From NCBI GenBank assembly GCA_013297725.1, contig JAAFIB010000013.1:1-47620 (forward strand): 47,620 bases of DNA. Reading direction: 5' to 3'. Below are positions 1 to 8,652 of this stretch, one piece after another (the stretch's first letter is position 1; each line of letters begins with the position of its first letter). The position numbers and the translations under genes are program-made. This DNA comes from Sphingomonadales bacterium (lineage in GTDB: Bacteria > Pseudomonadota > Alphaproteobacteria > Sphingomonadales > Sphingomonadaceae). Below the pieces are notes generated by a model. That model had not been told where the DNA came from. It did no database searches and saw only the letters and a program-made list of their open reading frames with translations.

Positions 1-112
1 CTGCACGAAGCGAATCGATTTCGGTGTCATTCGTTTGCGCCATTGCGGGAGTGGCAACCACCATCGCAGCTGCAGCCACGCTAGAAAAAAGGGCGTATTT
101 CAAAACAGTCAT
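1..112 (-). CDS. N-terminus of an exported protein (partial)
   Basis: The gene runs off the left edge; only about 37 codons are visible. It begins MTVLKYALFSSVAAAAMVVA and continues with ATPAMAQ, a clear Sec signal peptide with an AxA-type cleavage site. The mature part starts TNDTEIDSLRA, which looks like the beginning of a short coiled coil. The ATG at 112 has a GGGAG ribosome binding site about 8 bases upstream. A polar, heptad-like start just after the signal peptide is common in phosphate-selective (OprO/OprP-type) porins of sphingomonads, but that is only a guess; the sequence shows no more than export. Confidence 0.6.
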   Translation of the reverse strand, partial: MTVLKYALFSSVAAAAMVVATPAMAQTNDTEIDSLRA

Positions 113-230
113 GTCACAAAGCTCCCGCATATTATGGCGGGGTGAATAAGCACCAGACATGAACTGGCCCGCCGATAGGCAGGCCAGTTATGACAGCTTT
201 GCAACAGTATTATGACAATGACAGGTTTAT

Positions 231-264
231 TGCAGGGATGTGACGGTTTTGTCACATCCCTGCA
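231..264. terminator. Perfect 14-bp hairpin downstream of the TonB receptor gene
   Basis: TGCAGGGATGTGAC and its exact reverse complement are separated by 6 bases (GGTTTT). The hairpin lies 8 bases beyond the stop codon of the minus-strand TonB receptor and before the leader of the next gene. Neither strand has a proper U-run after the stem, so it may be a 3'-end stabiliser or an atypical terminator instead of a classical intrinsic one. Confidence 0.5.
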
Positions 265-271
265 TAGCTCA

Positions 272-2965
272 TCAGAACCTTATCGATGCGTCGATGCCAA
301 AGGTACGAGGCATATTAAAGTTGCCGTAATCACCCAAAATACCATTGTTATTCCCGATGCGGGTTACGTTAGCGACACCGGCCACAGGGGTGGACTGCAC
401 TGACGGCAGGCTGTTGGACGGATCGCGGCGATAGACGAGTTGATTGTCAAACAAGTTCCGCCCCCAAAGGCCAATGTTCAGCTTTGTATCGCTGCTACCC
501 ATGCGAAGGTCCAAAACAGACAGTCTGCCATTAACAATGAAGCTCTTGTCCGCTTTCACCGCAAACTGGTCAAAGCTTTGTGTTGCTTGGCTATAGTTTG
601 CATCAAGATGCAGCTTGACGCTGGCTTCGCTGTTGGCGAGCGGGATCACATAATCGAGCGAACCGCTTGCCGCATTACGCGGCGTGTACACGACATAGAA
701 TTGCTGCGGAGTGGTGGTGGTCGCTGCGGGCGAAGCTGCTCCCAACGGACAGGCTGGTAATACAACAGTCGTACAGAATGCCGAATAGGTTACATTCACC
801 GGCGGGATTTTAGTAAATGTATAGGCATAGGAAACACCAAGCGTCAGGCCGTCAACAGGACGAACGGTAAGGTCCGCCTCAATACCGCGAATCTTGGTTG
901 TGCCCGGTGCGTTGAACGTGACAAGGTTGTTAAAGTTACCCGTTGCTGTCGGCTGGATGGTCGACAAGTCAACTTGGCTACCCTTGCGGTTCATAATATA
1001 GCCCGCAACGTTAAGGCGCGCACGACGATCCAAGAAATCCGCCTTTACGCCAATTTCATAGCTCTTAACATCTTCAGGGTTAAACGCCCGATAGTCGGAA
1101 GTACGCGAACTTGCACCACCAGCGCGGTAGCCGGTAGCATATTTGGCATAGAGGTTAATGTCATCGGTTGGTTTGTACGCAAGTGTCACCATCGGGTTAA
1201 ACCGGCTCCAGCTTTTGTCCAGCGGTGTATAACCATTGGTCGCTGCTGCTGCTGGGTTTAGCCGATAATCTACTCCGCGCGAGAAGATCAATGCGCCCTC
1301 TTTCTTGTCCTTGGTATAACGGCCACCAACGGTGACGCTGAACTGTTGAGTCGCATTCCACGTCAACTGACCATAAGCTGCATAACTTCTGGACCGCACC
1401 CGCGAGGCACGGTCGATGCTGCAGCCTTGCACAGCATTACCAAGCTCGGGATTCGGTGCGCCTGTGCAGAAGGGGATTGGCGCATAGGTAGCGCCGGTGA
1501 CGACGCCGCCAGTGACAATTGCTGTGGCACCCATGGTGTTCGGCGTTGCCGCGTCATCGCTAACGCGTTCGTTGAAATAGTACAGACCAGCGACATAATC
1601 AAAATCGCTAATCGAACCGACAGCTTGCAGTTCTTGGCTGAACTGACGCTGTTTCAGGTCAGCACGGCTGTAACGGCTAAACGCACAGTTGGCACCTGCA
1701 CAGGCCGCAGTCAGAGTAATCACCGGAACACGGTTGAAACCACCGGCATTGTCGTTTTGTTCAACCTCGACACCGCGCCAGGCAGTGATCGAACGCAATT
1801 CCAGGCCGTCAGCAGCTTTCCATTTAAAGATGTTTGTAAAGCCAAAGGTTTTGTCGACCGTATCTTTTTGCGGCACACCGATTGTCGCTGTGCGCTGTAG
1901 AGTGCGGCCATTGATAATCGCGCCAGGAGGAAGTGGGCGGATGGTACCCTGCGTTCCGACAAAAGTCGTGCCGGGTGTTACGCATGTGCTGTTGGCTGGA
2001 ATTGCCAGTGGGGCAAGGTTGGTACCTCCGGATAGGCAGCCATTAGGATTATAGTTCAGCAGCTGGCTGTAAAATGGCGAGTTTTTATCCTTCGCGATGT
2101 CGAAGGAGAAATCGTTGGTGATGCCCTCTATCGGCTGCCAGCGGACAGCAATGCGGCCGCCTTTACGGTTATATGCACCCCAGCCCTTTTGGCCGGCAAG
2201 CGGGTTTTTGGTGACAGCGTCCTGATTCGAAATCACACCATCAAGCTTGATCGAGAAACCTGCAACTTCTGGCAAATTAAGGTGGATGCCAGCATCATAT
2301 TTACCGATGTTACCAACGCCGCCATCAATACGGCCACCGAATTCTCCCGTTGGCGCTTTAGAAACGATGGAGACTGCGCCGCCCTCTGTATTGCGGCCAA
2401 ACAAGGTTCCTTGCGGACCTTTCAAAACCTCGATGCGTTCAACATCGAACAGGCCTGTGTTCAAGCCATGCTGGCGGCCAAGATAGACGTTGTCGATATA
2501 GATGCCGACACCCTGTTCGCGCGCGGGCTGGTTCGCATCAAGGGGAACGATACCGCGAATACCCACAGTCAAAGCCGACTGACGCGATTCAAATGGTGCA
2601 ACACGAAGCGAGGGAACACCGCCATCGGTAAGATCAAGCAGGCTCTGCACCTTGCGCTCGCGGATGGTATCGCCGCCCATCACCGAGATCGAAATCGGTG
2701 TTTCTTGCAGGTTGGTTTCGCGCTTTGTCGCAGTAACGATAATCTCAGTCAGACCCGTGTCTGAATCTTGTGCTTCTACATCCGCAGTCGGATCAACACT
2801 GTCTTGCGTAGCCGCATCGGCTGCATTTGCAGTGTCAACGCCTGCTACGGATACACCTTCGTCAGTTACAACAAAGGATGCATATGCTGCGCCTGATGCG
2901 CCAAAGGCAGAAGCGGAAACGATAGCGGCGAGTGAAACTGACCTGAACACGGTCGACTTTATCAT
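272..2965 (-). CDS. TonB-dependent outer membrane receptor
   Basis: The 897-aa protein has a signal peptide at about residues 1-29. A TonB-box-like segment (LTEIIVTATKRETNLQETPI) at about 72-91 is followed by a plug domain with FDVERIEVLKGPQGTLFGRN and GGAVSIVSK, the hallmark motifs of the family. A long beta-barrel follows and ends in the aromatic terminus IDASIRF, as expected for BAM-dependent insertion. Length and layout fit the sphingomonad receptors of the FecA/CirA class. The substrate is unknown: no transport or enzyme partner is adjacent on this side. The ATG has AGGGG upstream. Neighbours on the same strand are a small secreted protein upstream and an exported protein downstream. Confidence 0.93.
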   Translation of the reverse strand: MIKSTVFRSVSLAAIVSASAFGASGAAYASFVVTDEGVSVAGVDTANAADAATQDSVDPTADVEAQDSDTGLTEIIVTATKRETNLQETPISISVMGGDTIRERKVQSLLDLTDGGVPSLRVAPFESRQSALTVGIRGIVPLDANQPAREQGVGIYIDNVYLGRQHGLNTGLFDVERIEVLKGPQGTLFGRNTEGGAVSIVSKAPTGEFGGRIDGGVGNIGKYDAGIHLNLPEVAGFSIKLDGVISNQDAVTKNPLAGQKGWGAYNRKGGRIAVRWQPIEGITNDFSFDIAKDKNSPFYSQLLNYNPNGCLSGGTNLAPLAIPANSTCVTPGTTFVGTQGTIRPLPPGAIINGRTLQRTATIGVPQKDTVDKTFGFTNIFKWKAADGLELRSITAWRGVEVEQNDNAGGFNRVPVITLTAACAGANCAFSRYSRADLKQRQFSQELQAVGSISDFDYVAGLYYFNERVSDDAATPNTMGATAIVTGGVVTGATYAPIPFCTGAPNPELGNAVQGCSIDRASRVRSRSYAAYGQLTWNATQQFSVTVGGRYTKDKKEGALIFSRGVDYRLNPAAAATNGYTPLDKSWSRFNPMVTLAYKPTDDINLYAKYATGYRAGGASSRTSDYRAFNPEDVKSYEIGVKADFLDRRARLNVAGYIMNRKGSQVDLSTIQPTATGNFNNLVTFNAPGTTKIRGIEADLTVRPVDGLTLGVSYAYTFTKIPPVNVTYSAFCTTVVLPACPLGAASPAATTTTPQQFYVVYTPRNAASGSLDYVIPLANSEASVKLHLDANYSQATQSFDQFAVKADKSFIVNGRLSVLDLRMGSSDTKLNIGLWGRNLFDNQLVYRRDPSNSLPSVQSTPVAGVANVTRIGNNNGILGDYGNFNMPRTFGIDASIRF

Positions 2966-3147
2966 GGTAAAACCCCTGAATGATTATCTGTGCGCGACAA
3001 AAGTCGACCGCCCGGCTTTATTCGCCTTTGACGATTCGATTTCTTGACGCACGAAAATCGCTAGGGGTGATATGTTGCAGCGATGTGTAGCATTAGTGAC
3101 AGAATAATGACTGGTTCGATTGGTTCTAAATGCTCTTGATATGCCGG

Positions 3148-3672
3148 TTAATTTTCCAGACGAGCCGAGTTGAGCAAGGCCATCCATTGCTGCTGCGTTT
3201 GTTCATCCATATCCGCACGGTTAATGGCATTCAGCAGGAAGAGCGACTTTTTGCCTTTAACGATGCGGTACAATGCCGATTGCACTTTATCCGCGCCGCA
3301 ATTCGTAGAGCGCCTTGAAAAGGTAATCGAACCCTCTTCCTTTGCGATAACCTCAAACTGGCTCGCACAGGCCTTTCCGGTTTTCGCTTTAATTTCCGCG
3401 AACCAATCGTCTGCTGTTTGAACATCACGCGACGGAGCGCGCACGATGATGTCAAGCGCCTCGGTCCAATCGGACACCGACTTTCCCTTTATGGCAATCC
3501 GGTCAATGACATACTTGGGATTGGAATTGTCATAGCTGATCATTTCATTCCGGTTATTGTCGAACACGGCCTTCAACGGCGGATATAACCGATGATCAAA
3601 ATGGAGCCGCTCGGCAAAGGCTGGGGCCGTTACGCCGCATAAGAGCAAAACTGCTAAGCAAAGCTTTTTCAT
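3148..3672 (-). CDS. Small secreted protein of unknown function
   Basis: The 174-aa protein begins MKKLCLAVLLLCGVTAPAFA, a typical signal peptide cleaved at about residue 20. The mature part has two cysteines (KACASQ and STNCGA) about 30 residues apart that could form a periplasmic disulfide. It is mixed alpha/beta in character, with no domain I can name. A TAA stop ends the gene about 180 bases upstream of the TonB receptor start, so co-transcription with the receptor is possible. The SDR gene at 3858 is divergent. The signal peptide and the absence of a competing frame support a real gene. Confidence 0.75.
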   Translation of the reverse strand: MKKLCLAVLLLCGVTAPAFAERLHFDHRLYPPLKAVFDNNRNEMISYDNSNPKYVIDRIAIKGKSVSDWTEALDIIVRAPSRDVQTADDWFAEIKAKTGKACASQFEVIAKEEGSITFSRRSTNCGADKVQSALYRIVKGKKSLFLLNAINRADMDEQTQQQWMALLNSARLEN

Positions 3673-3760
3673 TGGTTATCTCTCCCCGTCGGATAACGAT
3701 GATAATTTAATTTGAGACTTGCGACCAGCGGAAACCTCAACGAACACGATGAACAATCAG

Positions 3761-3784
3761 CTTTACGCTTGCGTAAACGTAAAG
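3761..3784. promoter_or_regulatory. Palindromic operator-like site upstream of the SDR gene
   Basis: CTTTACG (3761-3767) and CGTAAAG (3778-3784) form a 7-10-7 dyad. A second overlapping dyad, TTTACG-CTTG-CGTAAA, lies at 3762-3777. The site is in the divergent region between the secreted-protein gene (minus) and the SDR gene (plus), about 75 bases before the SDR start. TTTACG/CGTAAA half-sites resemble, from memory, sites of MerR-type regulators of fatty-acid and branched-chain amino-acid breakdown (LiuR group). That link is inference; the dyad itself is directly visible. Confidence 0.4.
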
Positions 3785-3857
3785 GTCATGCCAATTCGCG
3801 CGGCAATTGATTTGGGAGTCGCGGCGCAGCCCACTCCCCCAGATACGGAGAAATACG

Positions 3858-4766
3858 ATGACCATCAGCTTTAAAGATAAAGTCGCAATTGTAACCGGCG
3901 CAGGCGGCGGATTGGGCAGGGCCTATGCGTTGGAACTGGCCAAGCGCGGCGCAAAGGTTGTGGTCAATGATCTGGGCGGATCGCGCGATGGCACAGGCCA
4001 TTCGGATGCGGCATTAAAAGTCGTTGAAGAGATCAAAGCAGCAGGCGGCGAGGCAATGTCGAACGGCGGCAGCGTGACCGAATATGAGCAAATGGTCGAA
4101 ATGGTCGCTAAGGCCAAGGAAGCCTATGGCGGCGTCCATATCCTGATCAACAACGCTGGCATCCTGCGCGACAAAAGCTTTACCAAAATGGAAATCGCCG
4201 ATTTCAAACTGGTCGTTGATGTTCACCTGAACGGTTCGGCGAACTGCACCAAAGCAGTGTGGGACATGATGCGCGAACAGAATTATGGCCGCATCCTGAT
4301 GACGGCATCGTCAACCGGACTATACGGTAATTTCGGCCAAGCCAATTACGGCGCGGCAAAGCTTGGCCTTGCCGGCCTAACCAAAACGCTTCACCTCGAA
4401 GGTGCAAAGTACAACGTCAAATGCAACTCGATTGCCCCGATTGCGGCAACACGCATGACCGAAGACATTTTGCCACCAGCGGCGTTTGCGATGTTTGATC
4501 CGGTCAACGTTGTGCCCGCAGCATTGTTCCTGGTGTCCGAAGATGCGCCGTCCAATGTCATCATGGGTGCAGGTGCTGGCTTCTTCCACACCGCCAATGT
4601 GACCATGACGCAAGGAGCGTTGCTGCAGGGTGACGATCTATCCCCCGAAGGCGTTGCCGCCAACTTTGCCGCAATCAGCGACCGCACCGGCGAGGTTGTT
4701 CCGCAAACCGGCGGAGAGCAGTCAATGCAGGCGATGAAGTTGTTGCAGGCAGCGGCGAACGGCTAA
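3858..4766 (+). CDS. SDR-family 3-hydroxyacyl-CoA-type dehydrogenase
   Basis: The 302-aa classical short-chain dehydrogenase has the NAD(P)-binding motif TGAGGGLGRAYA near residues 13-24, NNAG (ILINNAGILRD) near 100, catalytic Ser in TASSTGLYG and the YGAAK (YxxxK) pair. VVVNDLGGSRDGTG and the long C-terminal tail match the dehydrogenase unit of peroxisomal multifunctional enzyme type 2 (17-beta-HSD4) and its bacterial homologues. A role as an NAD-dependent 3-hydroxyacyl-CoA dehydrogenase is therefore likely. The ATG at 3858 is preferred to the upstream in-frame start at 3807 because GGAG lies 8 bases before it and the fold begins directly after it. It converges on the acylase gene, with the stop codons overlapping. 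Confidence 0.88.
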   Translation: MTISFKDKVAIVTGAGGGLGRAYALELAKRGAKVVVNDLGGSRDGTGHSDAALKVVEEIKAAGGEAMSNGGSVTEYEQMVEMVAKAKEAYGGVHILINNAGILRDKSFTKMEIADFKLVVDVHLNGSANCTKAVWDMMREQNYGRILMTASSTGLYGNFGQANYGAAKLGLAGLTKTLHLEGAKYNVKCNSIAPIAATRMTEDILPPAAFAMFDPVNVVPAALFLVSEDAPSNVIMGAGAGFFHTANVTMTQGALLQGDDLSPEGVAANFAAISDRTGEVVPQTGGEQSMQAMKLLQAAANG

Positions 4767-6886
4767 GGCCGGTACTTCCGCTTCGCATTTTTTAGCGCAT
4801 CGGCCCATTCGAAATGCACGGGCTTATACTGGCCAGCAACGTATAGCTTCATCTGGTCAGTGTAATGCGGCGATTCCGGGCGGTTAGTGGCTGAGCCGTA
4901 AGGCTGGATCGATTCCGAGGTCAGCTGCCCGGCTTTGTCCCAGCGCACCAGCATGATGTAGCTATCGCCATGCCGGACGCGGAATTTGCCGTCGGGTTGG
5001 TCGCGGTCCCACATCGTCGTTGCGCGCAGCACGTCGGTGCCGCCCAACAACGGCAGATCGACTTTGCCGCGACGCAAGCGCTGAATATCGCCTAAGGCTG
5101 GATCAATCCGGCCGAAACGCTTGGTGAATTCGTCCACGACCTCTTGCAAAGTTGCGCGCGGATCGGGCAGCGGATCGCCCCGATAGCTGGCGCGGGCGGC
5201 TTGGCGGATCAGTCCCTCGGCAAGCGCATCGGCGCGGCCTTTGCCATCGCTTGACCAATCCCATTCACGCAGCAGCGTTTGCGCCTCGGCAAGCTTTGGT
5301 TCTTTCGAGGTGTCGACCGCCAAAAGGCTTTCCATCCAGCCGCCAACCCAACTCGCCTTGGCATAGCGCGCGTTCATTTTGATCGCGATCAGTTCGGCGG
5401 GCGTGATGGAGCTATCGTTCATCATCAACGCGGTTCCTTGCAGCCCGCGATTGGTCATGCCCAGTTCTACGCCCAAATAGGGAGAGGTTTTGAGAGGATC
5501 GATTTCCGACCCCGGCCCTGCGGCAAGATAGGGCGTGTTGTTGGCATTTTGCACAAAGCCCGATGCAGGAGCGACGATTTTGGGGAAGCGATCAAACGAT
5601 ACTGGCCCCTTCCACACTGGCGCAGATGTGTCGCCCGGCAGCACCTTGGTATAGTCGAACCCCGGTTTACGGTCCGGGAATAATGCGTTGTAGATATAGG
5701 CAATCCGCCCTGTTTTATCCGCATAGATAAAGTTCGTGCCGGTGATCCCGCCGGTGGACATCGACTTCGTCCATTCGTCCCAATTGGTCGCTTTGGTGTT
5801 GCGGTAATATTGCTCGACCGCCTTCACATTATCGATCCCGGCATAGCGGATGGCAAAGCTGCCGTTCGCATTTTTGATGACTGGACCATGGACCGAGCGA
5901 TACATGGTTTGCGGCACTGGCAGATTGAACCAGCCGAACTTAACAGACAGCCAAACGCGTTTCTGCTCCAGTGGCAGCCACTTGCCATCATAACGGTATT
6001 TATCGCCCGCCTCGTTCAGCACTAATTTGTAGATGTCCACCAGATCGGGCCGGTTGACCGTATTGGTCCAGCCCAGATGGCGGTTATGGCCCAGCAGCAC
6101 GAACGGCGATCCCGGGAACAATGCGCCCGCCATATCAAGCCCCTCACCCGAATGCGTCACCGCCTCGTACCACGCAACTTGCCCCTCCAAAGGTTGGTGC
6201 GAGTTTGACACCAGCCAGGTTTTGCCATCTGCCATCCTGCTTGGCGCGACTGCCCATGCATTCGAACCGTTCATTTCAGCATCGCGGCCAATCGGCGTCA
6301 TCCGCGATGCCATGGCGGCTGCGCTTTCGGTTGGTGGCGGCTTACCCTCAACTAAAGTGCCGATGTAATTGTCGAGACCATAGAAAAACGGTGCGCGCAA
6401 AACGAACCCGGCAACGATGTCCTTGCCGCTAACAGGGAATAGTTTCGACATCCGGATTTCATCGGGATGCTTATCGGCATAATGGTTGAGCCCAGCCGCA
6501 TAGCCATCAAGCACCGCCCGCACATCTGCCGGGATTTCGGCATAGCGCCGGTCCACCGTGTCGCGCACGCCGAGCAGATGGTAAGCAAAATCCACCTTTG
6601 CCCCATCAGAACCAATCAGCGCACCATAACGGCCGCGCGACATCGACACGACTTCCTGAATGGTCGCAAAATCATCCTCGCTATGGGCAAAGGCAAGGCC
6701 ATAGGCTGTGTCTGCGTCAGTCTTTCCGTTGATGTGCGGCACACCGAATTCGTCACGGACGATTTCGACATCATAATTGCGCTTGGCCGGGCCGGTTTGG
6801 TCAGTTGCCGCCAGCGGTTCCCACACTAAACCAGCAACAGCAACCGCGCCTAAAACTGCCAAAGACACCCCAACCCAACGCCGCAT
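4763..6886 (-). CDS. Penicillin acylase family amidase (Ntn hydrolase, S45)
   Basis: The 707-aa precursor has a signal anchor (RRWVGVSLAVLGAVAVAGLV), an alpha chain, a linker, and the beta chain starting at the Gly207-Ser208-Asn209 autocleavage site in NGSNAWAV. Ser208 becomes the N-terminal nucleophile. Other family marks are FGVPHI, GYAAGLN, LLGHNRHLGWTNT and QPYGSATNRPESPHY. Relatives hydrolyse N-acyl homoserine lactones, beta-lactam side chains or other acyl amides in the periplasm; the substrate cannot be read from sequence, though quorum quenching is a reasonable hypothesis. A TTG start 12 codons upstream is possible, but the ATG at 6886 has GGAGAG at good spacing. The gene is divergent from the M28 peptidase. 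Confidence 0.92.
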   Translation of the reverse strand: MRRWVGVSLAVLGAVAVAGLVWEPLAATDQTGPAKRNYDVEIVRDEFGVPHINGKTDADTAYGLAFAHSEDDFATIQEVVSMSRGRYGALIGSDGAKVDFAYHLLGVRDTVDRRYAEIPADVRAVLDGYAAGLNHYADKHPDEIRMSKLFPVSGKDIVAGFVLRAPFFYGLDNYIGTLVEGKPPPTESAAAMASRMTPIGRDAEMNGSNAWAVAPSRMADGKTWLVSNSHQPLEGQVAWYEAVTHSGEGLDMAGALFPGSPFVLLGHNRHLGWTNTVNRPDLVDIYKLVLNEAGDKYRYDGKWLPLEQKRVWLSVKFGWFNLPVPQTMYRSVHGPVIKNANGSFAIRYAGIDNVKAVEQYYRNTKATNWDEWTKSMSTGGITGTNFIYADKTGRIAYIYNALFPDRKPGFDYTKVLPGDTSAPVWKGPVSFDRFPKIVAPASGFVQNANNTPYLAAGPGSEIDPLKTSPYLGVELGMTNRGLQGTALMMNDSSITPAELIAIKMNARYAKASWVGGWMESLLAVDTSKEPKLAEAQTLLREWDWSSDGKGRADALAEGLIRQAARASYRGDPLPDPRATLQEVVDEFTKRFGRIDPALGDIQRLRRGKVDLPLLGGTDVLRATTMWDRDQPDGKFRVRHGDSYIMLVRWDKAGQLTSESIQPYGSATNRPESPHYTDQMKLYVAGQYKPVHFEWADALKNAKRKYRP

Positions 6887-7032
6887 AACTCTCTCCACAC
6901 TCTTGTTACCGCTCGCTAGCAACTCACACCTGCCCTGTCTCGTTTTAAGCTGTTTGATTTCAAAATCGGCAAATTGGATTGACGGGCGCGGATCAATCCG
7001 TAACGCTTACCGCAGAAAAATCAGGAGAGATC

Positions 7033-8652
7033 ATGTCCATTATTCCCCGCGCGTTTTTGCTTGCTGCACTGCCGATGATTATCGGTGCGACCGATGCGCC
7101 CGCCGATATCATCACGCCAGAGGCAATGCGTGCACACATCGAGTTTTTAGCAAGCGATTCGCTTGAAGGCCGCGAAACTGGAACGCGCGGTTACGATATC
7201 TCCGCCGAATATGTCGCCACCCTTTTCCGTGCGATGGGGCTGCAGCCGGTATCGAATAAAGGCTGGTTTCAACAGGTTCCGTTTGTTGCCAATCTGGTTG
7301 ATGAAAAGTCGGCAAAATTTTCCATCAACGGAAAAGAATTTGCCCTGCGCCAAGACGTTCGTTTTGGACCGGCTCGAAAAGGCGGCACTGAGGCTGTCGA
7401 GGGCGATATCGTCTTTGCAGGCTTTGGCATTGATGATCCGAAAAATGACCAGAACGATTATAAAGGCATCGACGTAAAGGGTAAAATTGTCGCGGTATTA
7501 TCCGGCTTTCCCAAAGGCATGGCAAGCGATGTCGGTGCGCATTATGGCCGCAGCAAAGCCAAAATGGCCGAGGCGCGCGGGGCGATTGGAATTGTCACAG
7601 TCCGGACATTGGAAACCGAAAAGACCCGTCCATGGGCACGCAATCTGAACGATCCGCAACACCCCTCAATGGGATGGGCGCAGGCCGATGGCAGCAGATT
7701 CGACGAAGCACCTGCAATCCGCTTTTCCGCGCAACTGGGCGACAAAGCGGCACAGGAACTTTTTGCCACTGCCCCCAAAAAACTTGAGGCAATACTTGCC
7801 GAGGCAGACAAGGATAAAGGCCGGCCCAAAGGCTTTAAGTTAAAAGCAAATGCCAAGATTGAGCGGACAACCAGCTCGGCGACTGTGACCAGCCCCAATG
7901 TCATCGGCATGATCCCCGGATCCGATCCGGCACTTGCGGGGGAATATGTGCTGTTGATGGCACATCTTGACCATAATGGTGTCGAGGCAACCAAAGAGGG
8001 TGACAAAATCTATAACGGGGCGATGGATAATGCGTCGGGGACCGCAACTTTGCTAGAGGCCGCACGCGCCCTTGCAAGCGGACCAAAGCCGCGCCGCAGT
8101 GTTATCTTTGCCGCGGTTACAGCGGAAGAACGCGGACTTTTGGGTTCCGACTATCTGGCCCGCAATCCCGTGACTGCTGGCGGCAAAGTAGTCGCTGTCG
8201 TCAACCTTGATATGCCGATTTTACTGTATGACTTTCAGGATGTGATCGCCTTTGGTGCTGAACATTCAACGATGGGCGATGCAGTGGCAAAAGCAGCAGA
8301 GACGCAGGGCGTCAGCCTGTCCCCTGACCCTATGCCTGCCGAGGGGCTATTCACACGGTCGGACCATTACAGCTTTGTAAGGCAGGGTGTACCCTCGGTC
8401 TTTCTGATGACCGGTTTCAAAAATGGCGGAGAGAAGCAATTTCAGGATTTTCTGAAAACGCATTATCACAAAGTCAGCGACGATCTGGCATTACCGTTTG
8501 ACTGGAATGCAGCGGCCAAGTTTGCGCGCTTGAACACTGCCATTGCAGCGGAAATCGCCAATGCTCCGGCTGCTCCACTTTGGTATTCGGACAGTTTCTT
8601 TGGCAAGACATTTGCCCCGACTGCGGCAAAGGCAGAGCGGCCCAAGCCTTAA
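7033..8652 (+). CDS. Secreted M28 family metallopeptidase
   Basis: The 539-aa protein has an N-terminal signal peptide, a helical start (MRAHIEFLASDSLEGRETGT) typical of M28 aminopeptidases, and a protease-associated insert at about 100-270. The di-zinc catalytic domain then shows HLDHNG (first ligand), GAMDNASGTA (bridging Asp), TAEERGLLGS (catalytic and ligand Glu pair), NLDMP and the last His in THYHKVSDD. It probably trims peptides in the periplasm or outside the cell. The ATG at 7033 has AGGAGAGA just upstream and starts directly at the signal peptide; the longer frame from 6979 adds a non-signal extension. It is divergent from the acylase and converges on the DNA ligase with a 4-base overlap. 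Confidence 0.92.
   Translation: MSIIPRAFLLAALPMIIGATDAPADIITPEAMRAHIEFLASDSLEGRETGTRGYDISAEYVATLFRAMGLQPVSNKGWFQQVPFVANLVDEKSAKFSINGKEFALRQDVRFGPARKGGTEAVEGDIVFAGFGIDDPKNDQNDYKGIDVKGKIVAVLSGFPKGMASDVGAHYGRSKAKMAEARGAIGIVTVRTLETEKTRPWARNLNDPQHPSMGWAQADGSRFDEAPAIRFSAQLGDKAAQELFATAPKKLEAILAEADKDKGRPKGFKLKANAKIERTTSSATVTSPNVIGMIPGSDPALAGEYVLLMAHLDHNGVEATKEGDKIYNGAMDNASGTATLLEAARALASGPKPRRSVIFAAVTAEERGLLGSDYLARNPVTAGGKVVAVVNLDMPILLYDFQDVIAFGAEHSTMGDAVAKAAETQGVSLSPDPMPAEGLFTRSDHYSFVRQGVPSVFLMTGFKNGGEKQFQDFLKTHYHKVSDDLALPFDWNAAAKFARLNTAIAAEIANAPAAPLWYSDSFFGKTFAPTAAKAERPKP

Noticed and set aside
1346-1900. 184-codon plus-strand frame inside the TonB receptor
   Set aside because: Antisense shadow of the receptor barrel; composition is not protein-like.
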